Positions 35,533-45,559 of a stretch of DNA of 64,000 nucleotides are shown piece after piece. The DNA is from an uncultured Prevotella sp. (GTDB lineage Bacteria > Bacteroidota > Bacteroidia > Bacteroidales > Bacteroidaceae), in assembly GCA_900551055.1 (NCBI GenBank), contig URUK01000002.1, positions 124,001 through 188,000 of the forward strand, given 5' to 3'. Made by a program: the position numbers and the translations under genes. The notes beneath the pieces were generated by a model, which was given only the letters and a program-made list of their open reading frames with translations, made no database searches and was not told where the DNA came from. Numbering within the stretch: position 1 is the first letter of the stretch; every line of letters starts with the position of its first letter.

Positions 35533-38099
35533 AACGCCTTGTTATATTATTGCTTTCCGCCCTGTTTCCGTGCGCATACGCCATGGCGCAAGGCGATAAA
35601 ACGATGTTCACCGGAACTGTAACAAACGGCGAGGGGAAGGCCGTAGGCAACGTCACGTGCAAGCTGCTCGACGGCAAGGACTCGCTGCTGGCTTACGCGC
35701 TGACAAAGAGTGACGGCACGTACAGGCTTGAGTCCGTGCCCGAAGGGCGGCAGATAGAGTTCGCATTCCTCGGTTACGAGACGCTGCGCACGCCCCTGCA
35801 AGAGGGCAGGACGCGGTATGAAGCACGGCTGGAGCGCACCGCCGTGGAGCTTGAAAACGTCACCGTGACCGCCGACCCGATAACGCGGCGCAAGGATACG
35901 CTGCTATATAACGTGGACGCTTTCCGCCAGGAGCAAGACCGCAGCATAGAAGACGTGCTGAAGCGGATGCCCGGCATAGAGGTGAGCGACGACGGACAGA
36001 TAAGCTATCAGGGCAAAGCCATAAACAAGGTGAACATCGAAGGGCTTGACCTTATGGGCGGACAATACAACCAAGCCACGCAAAACATGCCGGCGGAGGC
36101 CGTGGCCCAGGTGCAGATTATGGAACGCAACCAGCCCATAAAGGCCCTCGAAGGCCGCATGAACAACGACCGCGCCACGCTCAACCTGAAACTGAAGAAG
36201 GGCTACAAGGCGCGCCCCTTCGGCGAAGTGGAGGGCGGAATAGGCGGCAGTCCCACGGCATGGGACAACCACCTGACGGCCATCAACATAAACAAGAAGA
36301 ACCAACTGCTGCTTACCGGGCGGATGAACAACAGCGGAATGAGCCTTGAAAGCCTTACGCGCAGCATGGACAACTACACCGGGATGTACGCCATGGAGCC
36401 GCTGCCACAGCCGTTCCTCTATTCGCCTACGGCGCAGACACCGCCCGTGTCGCGGCTGTATTACCTTAGGAACAAGTCATATTACGCCGGACTGAACTAC
36501 CTGCACGCCTTCACCCAGGAACAAACGCTGCGCCTGAACGTGCTCTACTACCGCGACCACAGCCTTGATCGCGACAGCACTTTCAACCGATATACAACGG
36601 GAGAGGACACCGTCGCCATATTCGAGAACAACGACATACACGACAAACAGGAACTTCTTAAGGGCGCATTGCGCTATGAGCTGAACTCCAAAAGGCTGTA
36701 CCTCACGGAAGAAGCGCAGGCCATGCTCGGCCTTGGCAACGCCCTGAACCGGGGCGGAAGCAACCTCGGCACACTGCAGGAGGGCGTAAGGCGCAGGCAG
36801 TATTACGTGCAGAACGTGCTCGAAGCCACCGTAAACACCAACACGCTGCTGTTCGACGTGTCGTCAATCGTCCGCTTTTACGGTTCACGTGAACGGCTCG
36901 GAGTAACCTTCGACGGCGGCAACGGCGACGCGGATTACGCCGTAAGGCTGCGCAACCTGTTCACGCGCAACCGCATAGGCACCAACTTCGGCCTCTTGGG
37001 AGGCAGCCTGAGCCTTGGCTATATCATGGAATACAAACGCAACTCGGCCAGCGGCGGCGGAGCGGAAGGCAAATGGCTGAGCAGTTATTGGCTGCATACC
37101 TTGGAGCCGCAATACGAACTCACCCTTCCCGGCGGCACGCTTACGCTCACCCTTCCGCTTGAATACATCTCGTATTCCAGCCCCCGGCGCGGCGTAAAAA
37201 CACGCAAAGTGATGTTCTCGCCGATGCTCGACATCGACTACAGGCTCGGCACAATGGCGACAATCGACCTGAACATAGGCGTAAACCGCAACGCCGACAC
37301 GCGGACGACACCCTTCGGCGACGCCATGGCCAACAACTACCGAACCGTAACCTTGGGCACTGACAGCATGTCGTTCAGCCGCACCGCCATGGCCGGAGCG
37401 CGCCTGTCGTGGCTCAACACGGCCACTATGCTGTCGTGGAACGTATACGTTGGCTGGCAGCAGGAGAAGGCCGACCGCCATTACAGCTACCTTTACGCAG
37501 GCGACATGACCGTGATTTTGCCCGTATGGCGTGACAACAGGCGCACGTCATGGAGCGCGGCGGCCAATGTGAAAAAGGTGTTCCGCAGCACAAGGCTCAC
37601 CCTGAGGGGCACTTGCAGCTATTCATACAACAAGGCGTTGGCCTCGCAGAACGGCACGGAAGGCTACCTGCGGTACAGCGCGGCAAGCGTGCAGGCTGGC
37701 GCGTCGTGGGACAAGCTGAGCTGGATTGCGGCCGACCTCGCCTGCGCGGGCAACATTACGTGGAAACGCCGCGACGTTTTCTCGCCCTCGAACAACGTCC
37801 TGAAGAACGCATACTGCTCGCTGCGGCTCGACTTCATGCCGTCGGCCAAGCTCCGGATATACGCCGATGCAGCCGGGACAACCTGCGAGATAACCCACGG
37901 GCGTTACTCCACCGACTTCTTTGTAAACGCCGGAGCACGCATGGAAGTGATGAAAACGCTTGCTTTCACGCTTTCGGCCGTCAACCTGCTCAACCGCAAA
38001 AGCTACGGGACATCCGCCTACCGGGGCTCGAACTACAGCTATTTCAGCGTGCCGTTGAGGGGCAGGACGGTCATGTTCAGCGCAACGCTGAAGTTCTGA
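35526..38099 (+). CDS. TonB-dependent receptor-like outer-membrane protein
   Basis: The 857-residue protein has a signal peptide (to about 23), a carboxypeptidase-regulatory-like domain (about 28-108, with GKAVGNVTCKLLDGKDS), a plug-like domain (about 112-230, VLKRMPGIEVSDDGQISYQG) and a long barrel ending in MFSATLKF. It belongs to the group of TonB-type barrels partnered with GLPGLI proteins, not to SusC; no SusD gene follows. It may import or export a peptide or metal complex. The overlap with the GLPGLI gene shows one operon. Confidence 0.85.
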   Translation: MVKRLVILLLSALFPCAYAMAQGDKTMFTGTVTNGEGKAVGNVTCKLLDGKDSLLAYALTKSDGTYRLESVPEGRQIEFAFLGYETLRTPLQEGRTRYEARLERTAVELENVTVTADPITRRKDTLLYNVDAFRQEQDRSIEDVLKRMPGIEVSDDGQISYQGKAINKVNIEGLDLMGGQYNQATQNMPAEAVAQVQIMERNQPIKALEGRMNNDRATLNLKLKKGYKARPFGEVEGGIGGSPTAWDNHLTAININKKNQLLLTGRMNNSGMSLESLTRSMDNYTGMYAMEPLPQPFLYSPTAQTPPVSRLYYLRNKSYYAGLNYLHAFTQEQTLRLNVLYYRDHSLDRDSTFNRYTTGEDTVAIFENNDIHDKQELLKGALRYELNSKRLYLTEEAQAMLGLGNALNRGGSNLGTLQEGVRRRQYYVQNVLEATVNTNTLLFDVSSIVRFYGSRERLGVTFDGGNGDADYAVRLRNLFTRNRIGTNFGLLGGSLSLGYIMEYKRNSASGGGAEGKWLSSYWLHTLEPQYELTLPGGTLTLTLPLEYISYSSPRRGVKTRKVMFSPMLDIDYRLGTMATIDLNIGVNRNADTRTTPFGDAMANNYRTVTLGTDSMSFSRTAMAGARLSWLNTATMLSWNVYVGWQQEKADRHYSYLYAGDMTVILPVWRDNRRTSWSAAANVKKVFRSTRLTLRGTCSYSYNKALASQNGTEGYLRYSAASVQAGASWDKLSWIAADLACAGNITWKRRDVFSPSNNVLKNAYCSLRLDFMPSAKLRIYADAAGTTCEITHGRYSTDFFVNAGARMEVMKTLAFTLSAVNLLNRKSYGTSAYRGSNYSYFSVPLRGRTVMFSATLKF

Positions 38100-38162
38100 T
38101 ACGGCCGTCAAGCCAACAATAAAACAGCAAACAGAAAGACAGGCATTAGCCAGGCGCTTTGC

Positions 38163-38285
38163 AAAAGGTGGCCTTTCGCATTGTAAAAGGCCACCTTTTG
38201 CACGCCAAAAGAGCACCTTTTGCAAGGCAAAACACGGTCTTTTACAAAGCGGCATTCCTACCGTTGGAAATCAAGCATATACATA
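38163..38285 (+). repeat. 22-bp periodic array E (4 units plus tail)
   Basis: Units start at 38163, 38185, 38207 and 38229; the tail has TTGGAAATCAAGC. The array follows the TonB-like gene. The remaining gap to 38456 holds no gene. Confidence 0.8.
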
Positions 38286-38456
38286 CGCCAAAAACAAAAG
38301 TCCGCTTTCAGATTGTAACCTTCCGTAACCCCTCTGTTTGCGAGGTATGTTTTACAAAACGTAAGGAGCGGAGGCGATTTTTAGTTAAAAATCATTTCAA
38401 AGGGCGAAAGGCGCACAAAAAAAGGCGGCAAACGTTTTTCTGTTCGGAAAAATTCC

Positions 38457-38464
38457 TATTTTTG
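38457..38464 (+). promoter_or_regulatory. -7 box of oxaloacetate-decarboxylase-like gene
   Basis: TATTTTTG at 38457-38464, leader about 57 nt. The leader holds a small hairpin, CATGcCCCC/GGGGaCATG, at 38488-38507. Confidence 0.55.
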
Positions 38465-38527
38465 CAACCAAGAAGTCTAATGTCTACATGCCCCCGGAAG
38501 GGGACATGCAACCTAAAAAATCTGATT

Positions 38528-40309
38528 ATGAAAAAGAAAATCCAATTCAGTCTCGTCTATCGCGACATGTGGCAGTCTTCAGGCAAGTTCCAGCCACTAA
38601 AAGACCAGCTCGAGCGCATCGCCCCGGCCATCATCGACATGGGGTGCTTCTCGCGCGTTGAGACCAACGGAGGCGCCTTCGAGCAGGTGAACCTGCTTGC
38701 CGGCGAAAACCCCAACGACGCGGTAAGGGCTTTCTGCAAGCCCTTCAACGAAGTGGGCATAAAGACACACATGCTCGACAGGGGACTGAACGCGCTGCGC
38801 ATGTACCCCGTGCCCGACGACGTGCGCCGGCTGATGTACCGCGTGAAGCACGCACAGGGTGTCGACATACCGCGTATATTCTGCGGACTGAACGACGTGC
38901 GCAACATCATACCCAGCATAAAATGGGCGCTCGAGGCCGGCATGACGCCGCAGGCGACGCTCTGCATCACGACGTCGCCAATACACACGGTGGAATACTA
39001 CAGCGGCATAGCCGACCAGCTGATTGAGGCCGGCGCTACCGAAATATGCCTCAAGGACATGGCCGGCATAGGCCAGCCCGCAATGCTCGGCAAGCTGACC
39101 AAGGCAATAAAGACGAAGCACCCCGACGTAATAATACAGTATCACGGCCACTCGGGACCGGGCCTCTCGATGGCGTCGATACTCGAAGTGTGCGAGAACG
39201 GCGGCGACGTTATCGACACGGCCATCGAGCCTTTGTCATGGGGAAAGGTGCATCCGGACATCATCTCCGTGCAGAGCATGCTGAAGAACGAGGGCTTCGA
39301 GGTGGCCGAAATCAACATGAACGCATACATGCGCGCAAGGACGCTGACGCAAGAGTTCATCGACGACTGGCTGGGCTACTTCATCAACCCGGGCAACAAG
39401 CTGATGAGTTCGCTGCTCTTGGGCTGCGGACTGCCTGGCGGAATGATGGGAAGCATGATGGCCGACCTGGCCGGAGTGCACCGCTCTATCAACTCGATAC
39501 TGAAGGCCAAAGGGCAGCCCGAGCTGTCGACGGACGACCTTCTCGTAAAGCTTTTCGACGAAGTGGCTTACGTATGGCCGCGCGTAGGCTACCCGCCACT
39601 CGTGACACCGTTCTCGCAATACGTCAAGAACATAGCCCTGCTGAACCTGCTCACCATGGCGCAGGGCAAGGGACGCTTCGTGATGATGGACGACTCGATG
39701 TGGGGAATGATACTCGGGAAGAGCGGAAAGATACCCGGAGAGATAGACCCCGAACTCGTGGAGCTGGCAAAAAAGCAGGGACGCGAATTCACAGACGCCG
39801 ACCCGCACACGCTCGTTTCCGACGCACTGGACGACTTCCGCAAGGAAATGGACGAGAACGGATGGGAATACGGACAGGACGACGAGGAGCTGTTCGAGCT
39901 CGCAATGCACCCGGAGCAGTACCGCGACTACAAGAGCGGAGCGGCGAAAAAACGCTTCCTGGCCGACCTGCAGAAGGCCAAGGACGCGAAACTGGGCGCT
40001 ACGCTGAAGCCGGAAGACATCGCGGCGTTCAAGCATGCGAAGGCCGACGCGATAGTATCGCCGTGCAAGGGCCAGGTGTTCTTCGACTTCGAAGGCGGCA
40101 GCGAGTGCACCCCGTGCCTTGAGCCGTACATAGGCCAGCACTACAAGGAGGGCGAGACGTTCTGCTACATACATACTCCCTGGGGCGAGTTCGAGGCCAT
40201 ACCGGCGGCGCTCGGCGGCAAGCTGGTCGAGATTGCGGCCAAGCAAGGCTCGCGAGTGAACCGCGGCGACGTCATCGCCTACATCGAAAGGGACTGGATT
40301 AATGCGTAA
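38528..40309 (+). CDS. Oxaloacetate decarboxylase / pyruvate carboxylase subunit B-like protein
   Basis: The 594-residue protein has the HMGL-like carboxyltransferase barrel at residues 1-300 and the conserved PYC/OADA domain after it (GGMMGSMMADLAGVHR, YVWPRVGYPPLVTPFSQYVKN). In normal enzymes a biotinyl domain with EAMKMENE ends the protein. Here residues about 510-594 fold like such a domain (SPCKGQV, later GSRVNRGDVIAYIE), but the biotin Lys motif is replaced by HTPWGEFEAIPAAL. The start motif is LVYRDMWQSS instead of LRDAHQS. So it may use a separate biotin carrier, or have another role. Such forms are met in Bacteroidetes genomes. Confidence 0.8.
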   Translation: MKKKIQFSLVYRDMWQSSGKFQPLKDQLERIAPAIIDMGCFSRVETNGGAFEQVNLLAGENPNDAVRAFCKPFNEVGIKTHMLDRGLNALRMYPVPDDVRRLMYRVKHAQGVDIPRIFCGLNDVRNIIPSIKWALEAGMTPQATLCITTSPIHTVEYYSGIADQLIEAGATEICLKDMAGIGQPAMLGKLTKAIKTKHPDVIIQYHGHSGPGLSMASILEVCENGGDVIDTAIEPLSWGKVHPDIISVQSMLKNEGFEVAEINMNAYMRARTLTQEFIDDWLGYFINPGNKLMSSLLLGCGLPGGMMGSMMADLAGVHRSINSILKAKGQPELSTDDLLVKLFDEVAYVWPRVGYPPLVTPFSQYVKNIALLNLLTMAQGKGRFVMMDDSMWGMILGKSGKIPGEIDPELVELAKKQGREFTDADPHTLVSDALDDFRKEMDENGWEYGQDDEELFELAMHPEQYRDYKSGAAKKRFLADLQKAKDAKLGATLKPEDIAAFKHAKADAIVSPCKGQVFFDFEGGSECTPCLEPYIGQHYKEGETFCYIHTPWGEFEAIPAALGGKLVEIAAKQGSRVNRGDVIAYIERDWINA

Positions 40310-40316
40310 ACTAAAA

Positions 40317-40410
40317 GTAAAAAGGTAAAAAAGTAAAAAGGTAAAAATGTGGGAATGTGAAAAGAAAACATAGTCGCACTTTTTACCTTTTTACTTTTTT
40401 ACCTTTTTAC
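40317..40410. repeat. Inverted repeat of GGTAAAAA words
   Basis: Perfect 31-bp arms at 40317-40347 and 40380-40410 with a 32-nt loop. It begins 7 nt after one stop codon and ends 13 nt before the next ATG. Confidence 0.9.
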
Positions 40411-40423
40411 CCTTTCATAAATT

Positions 40424-40960
40424 ATGGATTACCAATCAATAATCGACAAGTACTACAAGGGCAACGGCAAGCTGAAAGACATACTGCTGCGGCACAGCAA
40501 GGCCGTGGCCGAGAAGGCGCTGGCCATAGCCGACGCCCACCCGGAGCTGCATCTTGACCGCCGGTTCATCATCGAGGCGGCAATGGTTCACGACATCGGC
40601 ATCATCAAGACCGACGCTCCCGACATACAGTGCTTCGGCGCGGAGCCGTACATACGCCACGGAGTGATGGGCGCGGAGATGATGAGGGCGGAGGGTTTTC
40701 CGCTCCACGCCCGGGTGTGCGAACGCCACACAGGCGCCGGGCTGTCGCTGAAGGAGATTGAGGAGCAGCACCTTCCGCTGCCGCACGAAGACCTGCTGCC
40801 CGAGACTTTGGAGGAGAAAGTAATCTGCTACGCCGACAAGTTCTTCTCGAAAACAAAGCTCGACCGCGAGAAAACGCTTGAGCAGGCCGAGCGCAGCGTG
40901 GCAAAACACGGCGAGGAAGGCCTGCGGCGGTTTAGAGAAATGGAAAAAATCTTTGAATGA
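40424..40960 (+). CDS. HD-domain phosphohydrolase
   Basis: The 178-residue cytoplasmic protein carries an HD domain: AMVHDIGI with His56-Asp57, and a further His in ERHTGAG near residue 105. HDIG-type proteins hydrolyse phosphate esters such as nucleotides or tRNA ends; the substrate is unknown. It is preceded and followed by GGTAAAAA-type inverted repeats, so its mRNA would carry a large hairpin on each side. Confidence 0.85.
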   Translation: MDYQSIIDKYYKGNGKLKDILLRHSKAVAEKALAIADAHPELHLDRRFIIEAAMVHDIGIIKTDAPDIQCFGAEPYIRHGVMGAEMMRAEGFPLHARVCERHTGAGLSLKEIEEQHLPLPHEDLLPETLEEKVICYADKFFSKTKLDREKTLEQAERSVAKHGEEGLRRFREMEKIFE

Positions 40961-40969
40961 AGGGTAGAG

Positions 40970-41100
40970 AAAAAGGTAAAAAGGTAAAAAAGTAGAAAGG
41001 TAAAAAAGTAGAAAGATAAAAAGGGTAAAACGCTGCAACTTGCAAATATTGCCAACATTTCACCTTTTTACTTTTTTACCTTTTTACCTTTCCACCTTTA
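40970..41100. repeat. Inverted repeat of GGTAAAAA words, second copy
   Basis: A left arm of GGTAAAAAAGTAGAAA words (about 40970-41029) faces a right arm of CCTTTTTAC words (41060-41100). Pairing is long but imperfect. It fills the gap between two convergent genes and may end both transcripts. Confidence 0.75.
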
Positions 41101-42246
41101 TCTTACTCTCACAACTTCGTACCGCCTGCTGCCCAGCCCTATTTTCTCGGCGTGAGCGAGGCACGACTTGTACTCGGTGTTGGGGTTGGCGTTGTCGAAG
41201 TGGTCGTGATGGTCGCAGAAGCCGGGGGCGGCCATGTGCTCTGTAAGCTGCGTGCCGGGCAGGGGCGCCTGCTTGAGACATGCGTCCACACAAGCCTGGT
41301 CGAGCGCCAAGGGGTCGGTCGAAGCGAACATGCCAAGGTCGGGAAGTATGGGCACGTCATTGCCCGAATGGCAGTCGCACAGCGGCGAAACGTCGCACAC
41401 TATGGAGACATGGAACTGCGGACGGCCGGCCACTACGGCCTTGGTGTACTCCGCCATGCGGCAGTTAAGGTCCTTCACCGAAGCGTCGTTGGCGAACGAT
41501 ATGGCGTCGAAGTTGCAAGCCCCGATGCAGCGTCCGCAGCCTACGCAGTTGTCCTGGTTTATCGACATCTTCCTCTTTTCCGCGTCAAAAACAAGGCCGT
41601 TGTTGGCACATTCGGCCATGCAGCGGCGGCATCCGCGGCACGCCTCCTGGTCGATTACCGGCTTGCCGTTGCAGTGCTGCTCCTTCTTGCCTGCCCTTGA
41701 GCCGCAGCCCATGCCGATGTTCTTGATGGCTCCGCCAAAGCCAGCCATCTCGTGACCCTTGAAATGGGTGAGCGATATGAACACGTCGGCATCCATCACG
41801 GCGCGGCCTATCTTGGCCGCCCTGACATATTCGCCGCCCTCTACGGGCACTTCAATGTCGTCAGTGCCCTTGAGGCCGTCGCCAATGATTACGGGGCAGC
41901 CCACGGTAAGCGGCGTAAAGCCGTTCTCCCATGCGCAGTAAAGATGCTCTATGGCGTTCTTGCGGCTGCCGGGATAAAGCGTGTTGCAGTCGGTGAGGAA
42001 CGGCTTTCCGCCCAGCTGCTTCACCACGTCAACCACGGCGCTGGCGTAGTTTGGCCGCAGGAAACTCATGTTGCCCAGCTCGCCGAAGTGCATCTTTATG
42101 GCGACAAACTTGCCGTCCATGTCTATTTTGTCAATGCCGGCGGCCTTGATAAGCCTTTTCAGCTTGTCGGCGCGTCCCTCGTCGGGGCGGCAGCGGAAGT
42201 CGGTGAAATACACCTTCGATGTAGTTTGCGTTTCGTTCATAGTCAT
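41098..42246 (-). CDS. DUF362 iron-sulfur protein with 2x[4Fe-4S] domain
   Basis: The 382-residue protein begins with the DUF362 domain (FLRPNYASAVVDVVKQLGG, ALTHFKGHEMAGFGGAIKN-like region). It then has two ferredoxin-type clusters, CRGCRRCMAEC at about 205 and CVGCGRCIGAC at about 232. The family's reaction is not established; it is thought to be an electron-transfer or oxidoreductase component of anaerobes. No signal peptide. A TAACTTCG box on the minus strand (42308-42301) gives a leader of about 50 nt. Confidence 0.85.
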   Translation of the reverse strand: MTMNETQTTSKVYFTDFRCRPDEGRADKLKRLIKAAGIDKIDMDGKFVAIKMHFGELGNMSFLRPNYASAVVDVVKQLGGKPFLTDCNTLYPGSRKNAIEHLYCAWENGFTPLTVGCPVIIGDGLKGTDDIEVPVEGGEYVRAAKIGRAVMDADVFISLTHFKGHEMAGFGGAIKNIGMGCGSRAGKKEQHCNGKPVIDQEACRGCRRCMAECANNGLVFDAEKRKMSINQDNCVGCGRCIGACNFDAISFANDASVKDLNCRMAEYTKAVVAGRPQFHVSIVCDVSPLCDCHSGNDVPILPDLGMFASTDPLALDQACVDACLKQAPLPGTQLTEHMAAPGFCDHHDHFDNANPNTEYKSCLAHAEKIGLGSRRYEVVRVR

Positions 42247-42388
42247 ATTGCTTGTTCGTTATGTCTTTGTATCACAGTGGGCGCAATGCCTTTCAGCGTG
42301 CGAAGTTAGTCATTTTTCCCGACATTCACCCCTACCCAGCCACGATATTGCCATTCTTTTACTGACGGATGCTGTGCAGCCGCATTGC

Positions 42389-42497
42389 GAAAGGCTGCCT
42401 TTTACACGCCAAAAGGCCGTCAACCGCACGCCAAAAGGCCACCTTTTGCAAGGTAAAAGGCGGCATATTGGAAACGCGCTGACTGCCAGACTGTTAC
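42389..42497 (+). repeat. 22-bp periodic array F (4 units plus tail)
   Basis: Units start at 42389, 42411, 42433 and 42455; the last is the CATATTGGAAACG form, and the tail ends GTTAC at 42497. It lies in the divergent gap before lptD. Confidence 0.82.
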
Positions 42498-42659
42498 CTG
42501 ACAGGCCGGAATGGCTGCAAGAAAGGACGCCTGACATGCCACGGCACACGGCCTGACGGCCCTGCGAGGAACGTCAAGCACCGCCTCCCCGGCATCAGCC
42601 AAAAAGTTAAAATAACAAGAAAAAAATGCCTGATGGCATATAATTAGGTTTTAATTCCG

Positions 42660-42667
42660 TAAATTTG
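42660..42667 (+). promoter_or_regulatory. -7 box of lptD
   Basis: TAAATTTG at 42660-42667. A possible TTG start at 42665 lies inside it, so the ATG at 42683 is the start, with a leader of only about 10 nt. Confidence 0.6.
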
Positions 42668-42682
42668 CACCCTGCATTTGCA

Positions 42683-45541
42683 ATGAGAACTAAAACCGTC
42701 ATATTCATACTGCTGTCTGCTTTCATATTCGTGATGGCAGAACCTACCATGCCTTTTTTCCACAATGGCGGCAAAGACGGCGGCGGAACGGACTCGACGG
42801 CCGTAAGCGACACTGCCGTCCGCACCATCGTGGACACGCTTGCCGCAGGCGACACGCTGCATGGCGACACGGCACAGCTCTCCGACGAGCCTGACACTAC
42901 CAAGATGGACTCGCTCACCTTGGCCATATACAAGCACAACAAGCACGTTGACGACTCCATAAGGCTTGACAGCATAAACCGCAGGAAGTCGAACAGCCTC
43001 GAGGCTCCGGTCGACTTCTCATCGGAAGACTCGCTCGTTTACGACGCAACCTTGAAGCGCGCCTACCTCTACGGAAGCTCCAACGTGAAGTATCAGAACA
43101 TGGACTTGCAGAGCGACCGCATATACATGAGCCTCGACAGCAACCTGGTTCACGCCACGGGAACTGCCGACACTACCGGCGAAGTAATAGGCAAGCCGGT
43201 GTTCGTGATGGGACAGGACACTTATGAGAGCGACACGATGTCGTTCAACTTCAAGACGAAAAAAGGCTTCATAAACAGCGTCTACACGGCACAGCAGGAC
43301 GGATTCCTGTCGAGCGAGCAGTCAAAGCGCGACTCGAGCGGCGTGCTCTACCTCCAACACGGCCGCTACACCACCTGCGACCGTGAGCACCCCGACTTCT
43401 ACATAGCCCTCTCACGCGCCAAGGTACGCCCCGGCAAGGATGTCGTCTTCGGCCCGGCCTACCTCGTAGTGGCCGACGTCCCCCTGCCGCTGGCAATCCC
43501 CTACGGCTTCTTCCCGTTCACAAAAAGCTATTCGAGCGGCTTCATCATGCCTACATACGGCGACGAAAGCTCGCGCGGATTCTACCTGCGCGACGGCGGT
43601 TACTACTTCGCCGTGAGCGACAAATGGGACTTGAAGCTGCTCGGCGAGATATACACCAAAGGCTCGTGGGGAGTCAGCGTGGCGTCGAACTACCGCAAGA
43701 GATACAAGTACAGCGGCAGCTTCCTCTTCAGTTACCAGAACACCAAGAGCGGCGACAAGGGCATGCCCGACTACAGCGAGCAGACAAGCTTCAAGCTGCA
43801 ATGGAGCCACCGCCAGGACGCAAAGGCCAACCCGTACACCAGCCTGTCGGCAAGCGTCAACTTCGCGTCGACCTCATACGAGCGCAACAACCTCTCCAGC
43901 ATGTACAATCCGCAAAGCTACACACAGAGCCTGCGCACCTCAAGCGTAAGCTGGAGCAGCACCTTCTCAAGCATAGGCATGACGCTCAGCGGTACGGCCA
44001 ACCTCAGCCAGAACATGCTCGACTCCACCGTTAGCCTCACCTTGCCGAGCCTCAACATCTCGGTAAGCCGCTTCTACCCCTTCAAGCGCAAACACGCGGT
44101 GGGCAAGGAACGATGGTACGAAAAGATTTCGATGAGCTACACCGGACAGTTTGACAACTCGATAGACACAAAGGAAAGCCAGCTGTTCAAGTCGAACCTC
44201 ATCAAGGACTGGGAAAACGGCTTCAGACACAACATACCGATACAGGCCAACTTCACCCTGTTCAACTACATAAACATCAACCCTTCGTTCAACTTCACCG
44301 ACCGAATGTACACCAACAAGGTGATGCAATCATGGGACGCAGATGCCCAGGCAGTAGCGCGTGACACCATTTACGGCTTCTACAACGTGTACGACTGGAA
44401 CATGAGCGTGAGCGCTTCGACAAAACTCTACGGCTTCTGGACGCCTTCACGCAAGATATTCGGCGACAAAATACAGGCAATACGCCACGTGGTCACGCCG
44501 CAAATATCGTTCAACTACGCTCCCGACAACGGCTCGCGATACTATGAGACCTACCAGAGGACGAACTCTGACGGCAGCGTGGAACTGGTTGAATACTCTC
44601 CTTTCGCCAACAGCATGTACGGAGTTCCGTCAAGGGGAAAGACGGGAAGCCTCACGTTCGACCTGTCGAACAACATCGAGATGAAGATAAAGTCTGACAA
44701 AGACTCAACCGGTTTCAAGAAGATTAGCATCATCGACGAGCTTGGCTTCAACATGGGCTACAACCTTGCGGCCAAGGAACGCCCGTGGAGCGACCTTACC
44801 GTGAGGCTGCGCCTGAAGTGGTGGAAGAACTATACGTTCAACATGAACGCCGTGTTCGCCACATACGCATACGAGCTTGACGAGAACGGCAACCCTTACG
44901 TGGGCACACACACCGAGTACAGCAAGGGCCGTTTCGGCCGCTTCCAGGGCATGTCGCAGAACATATCGTTCACACTTACGCCTGAGAAAATAAAGAAATG
45001 GTTTGGCGGAGGAGACGACGAGGAGGACAACACCGATGAAGAGACCGACGAAGAGGACAACACCGACATAGAGTCGAACGTTGACGACGACCTCGTGCGT
45101 GGCCAGCGCGGCGCCAAAAAGGAAAACGCCGGCAAGGCCGAAACCGACGAGGACGGCTACATGAAGTTCTCCATGCCATGGTCGCTGACCTTCGGTTACG
45201 GTATATCCATGCGCGAAAGCACAGACCGTTCGAAGTTCAACAAAAAGACCATGCGCTACCCCTACGAGTTCACACAGACGCTGAACTTCAGCGGAAACAT
45301 ACGCATCAGCGACGGGTGGAACATCAGTTTCTCGTCAGGTTACGACTTCCAAAACCACGAGATATCCATGACTACCGCGTCGCTCCAGCGCGACTTGCAC
45401 TGCTTCAACATGAGTTGCTCGGTGGTACTTGCGCCATACACGTCGTACAACTTCTCGTTCCGATGCAACGCATCGACACTTACCGACGCGCTGAAATATG
45501 ACAAGCGCAGCGGTTTCAGCAACGCCGTGCAGTGGTATTGA
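42683..45541 (+). CDS. lptD: LPS assembly outer-membrane protein LptD
   Basis: The 952-residue protein inserts lipopolysaccharide into the outer leaflet. A signal-like start (MRTKTVIFILLSAFIFVMA) leads to a Ser/Thr/Asp-rich spacer, then the OstA-like periplasmic domain (about 110-260; YGSSNVKYQNMDLQSDRIYM, FVMGQDTYESDTMSFN). The barrel follows, with VPLPLAIPYGFFPF and GFIMPTYGDESSRGFYL as LptD signatures. Near residues 776-835 a very acidic insert (GGGDDEEDNTDEETDEED and following) lies in a barrel loop. The gene stands alone, downstream of repeat array F. Confidence 0.9.
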   Translation: MRTKTVIFILLSAFIFVMAEPTMPFFHNGGKDGGGTDSTAVSDTAVRTIVDTLAAGDTLHGDTAQLSDEPDTTKMDSLTLAIYKHNKHVDDSIRLDSINRRKSNSLEAPVDFSSEDSLVYDATLKRAYLYGSSNVKYQNMDLQSDRIYMSLDSNLVHATGTADTTGEVIGKPVFVMGQDTYESDTMSFNFKTKKGFINSVYTAQQDGFLSSEQSKRDSSGVLYLQHGRYTTCDREHPDFYIALSRAKVRPGKDVVFGPAYLVVADVPLPLAIPYGFFPFTKSYSSGFIMPTYGDESSRGFYLRDGGYYFAVSDKWDLKLLGEIYTKGSWGVSVASNYRKRYKYSGSFLFSYQNTKSGDKGMPDYSEQTSFKLQWSHRQDAKANPYTSLSASVNFASTSYERNNLSSMYNPQSYTQSLRTSSVSWSSTFSSIGMTLSGTANLSQNMLDSTVSLTLPSLNISVSRFYPFKRKHAVGKERWYEKISMSYTGQFDNSIDTKESQLFKSNLIKDWENGFRHNIPIQANFTLFNYININPSFNFTDRMYTNKVMQSWDADAQAVARDTIYGFYNVYDWNMSVSASTKLYGFWTPSRKIFGDKIQAIRHVVTPQISFNYAPDNGSRYYETYQRTNSDGSVELVEYSPFANSMYGVPSRGKTGSLTFDLSNNIEMKIKSDKDSTGFKKISIIDELGFNMGYNLAAKERPWSDLTVRLRLKWWKNYTFNMNAVFATYAYELDENGNPYVGTHTEYSKGRFGRFQGMSQNISFTLTPEKIKKWFGGGDDEEDNTDEETDEEDNTDIESNVDDDLVRGQRGAKKENAGKAETDEDGYMKFSMPWSLTFGYGISMRESTDRSKFNKKTMRYPYEFTQTLNFSGNIRISDGWNISFSSGYDFQNHEISMTTASLQRDLHCFNMSCSVVLAPYTSYNFSFRCNASTLTDALKYDKRSGFSNAVQWY

Positions 45542-45559
45542 CGTTTCATTGCAGCACGA

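Noticed and set aside
35526..38099. SusC-type receptor
   Set aside because: No SusD follows, and the GLPGLI partner and plug motif place it in another TonB-type group.
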